Positions 5,394 through 5,821 of a stretch of 5,821 nucleotides of DNA are shown here, piece by piece; the stretch's first letter is position 1, and the number at the start of each line of letters is the position of its first letter. Below the pieces are notes generated by a model. The model was given only the letters and a program-made list of their open reading frames with translations. It was not told where the DNA came from and searched no databases. The stretch spans positions 1-5,821 of the forward strand of contig CALVXL010000103.1 of NCBI GenBank assembly GCA_944369635.1, read 5' to 3'. Position numbers and translations under genes: made by a program. Source of the DNA: an uncultured Clostridia bacterium (GTDB lineage: Bacteria; Bacillota; Clostridia; Christensenellales; Borkfalkiaceae).

Positions 5394-5821
5394 TTACGCC
5401 CCCAGATAAACGTTTCCGCCGCGCAGCAACACCGCGCCTTTGCCGTGCAACGCGTTGCGGACCGCTTCCACAGAAAGTTCCCCGCCTTCTATGACGAGTT
5501 TTTCTCCGCAGGAAATCCCGTCGGCATAATTGCCGTCGATCTTAAGCTTTCCTTTTCCTGAGATCACCAAAGATTTTTCAGAATAAATACAGCCGTCGGT
5601 AAACTCACCGTCTGCATATTTTTTCGCATCGGAAAGATAATTTTCCGTTCCCTCCTGCAGAACAAGACGTGTTTCACCGCCCGTTGCAACGATCGCCGCG
5701 CCTTTTAAGCTTTTTATATCCGCGCCGTCCAGCACGAGTTCCACCCCGTTTTCGGCATTGACGTAAATCTGCCCGTCACTCAACTTTCCCTTCAGCACAT
5801 ACGTTCCGCCGCAATCTATGG
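5394..5821 (-). CDS. Carbohydrate-binding beta-helix protein (Cthe_2159-like), 5' part missing
   Basis: Only the C-terminal 141 residues are in the window; the frame stays open to the right edge and stops at TAA 5396-5394. A GTG at 5798 is in frame but internal: the codons before it read IDCGGTY and continue the domain. Seen: a ladder of short strands rich in G, D and V, with GGTYVLKGKLSDGQIYVNA near the visible start, EGTENYLSDAKKYADGEF, a GCIYSEKSLVISGKGKLKI strand, and DGISCGEKLVIEGGELSVEA, then a last turn ending GGNVYLGA. This pattern is that of the Cthe_2159-like domain (PF14262), a parallel beta-helix described as binding acidic plant polysaccharides such as polygalacturonate; members are usually secreted or lipid-anchored. 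The signal sequence, if any, is off the edge. Odd: the helix ends earlier than I expect for the family. It is transcribed separately from comEC, cut off by the terminator, so a functional link is unlikely. Confidence 0.75.
   Translation of the reverse strand, partial: IDCGGTYVLKGKLSDGQIYVNAENGVELVLDGADIKSLKGAAIVATGGETRLVLQEGTENYLSDAKKYADGEFTDGCIYSEKSLVISGKGKLKIDGNYADGISCGEKLVIEGGELSVEAVRNALHGKGAVLLRGGNVYLGA

Noticed and set aside
5394..5798. Separate small protein starting at GTG 5798
   Set aside because: The frame is open upstream to the window edge and the preceding codons (IDCGGTY) continue the beta-helix pattern, so this is the tail of a longer gene.
1..5821. CRISPR array, tRNA/rRNA, insertion sequence ends or riboswitch
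   Set aside because: No regularly spaced repeats, transposase, terminal inverted repeats or recognisable RNA gene seen on either strand; coding sequence fills nearly all of the window.

Overview
The window reads almost entirely on the minus strand and looks like a chromosomal segment from a low- to mid-GC Firmicute. Clostridia, perhaps a gut Christensenellales-like lineage, is an inference from protein style: GAGG-type ribosome binding sites, a CdaA-type cyclase, a Cthe_2159-like protein and a ComEC. No species can be named from the sequence. Nothing suggests phage, plasmid, transposon, CRISPR or stable RNA genes. The long plus-strand reading frames are shadows of the minus-strand genes.

Layout in the direction of transcription (right to left): (1) 5821-5394, the 3' end of a carbohydrate-binding beta-helix (Cthe_2159-like) gene, closed by a strong intrinsic terminator at 5345-5379. 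(2) After a promoter at 5306-5334, comEC (DNA-uptake channel, 5285-3186). (3) holA (DNA polymerase III delta subunit, 3117-2149), preceded by a second promoter at 3152-3180. (4) cdaA (membrane diadenylate cyclase making c-di-AMP, 2139-1309). (5) A 34-residue single-span membrane microprotein (1298-1194). (6) A DUF1015 gene (1189 to beyond the left edge), visible for 396 residues and cut off by the window edge near its expected end.

comEC to DUF1015 form one co-directional run. The gaps are 68, 9, 10 and 4 nt, and no terminator is visible between the genes, so an operon is likely, with a second entry point in front of holA. It joins DNA uptake, replisome clamp loading and c-di-AMP synthesis. 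The usual cdaA partners in Firmicutes, cdaR and glmM, do not follow cdaA here; a tiny membrane protein takes the cdaR position.

The points most worth checking are: the ComEC C-terminal metallo-beta-lactamase-like domain, which has no histidine at all and so cannot be a canonical metal nuclease; the microprotein directly after cdaA; and two matching extended -10 promoters that also settle the starts of comEC and holA. I see no clear sign of a wholly new multi-gene system. The cdaA-microprotein pair is the best candidate for something undescribed.
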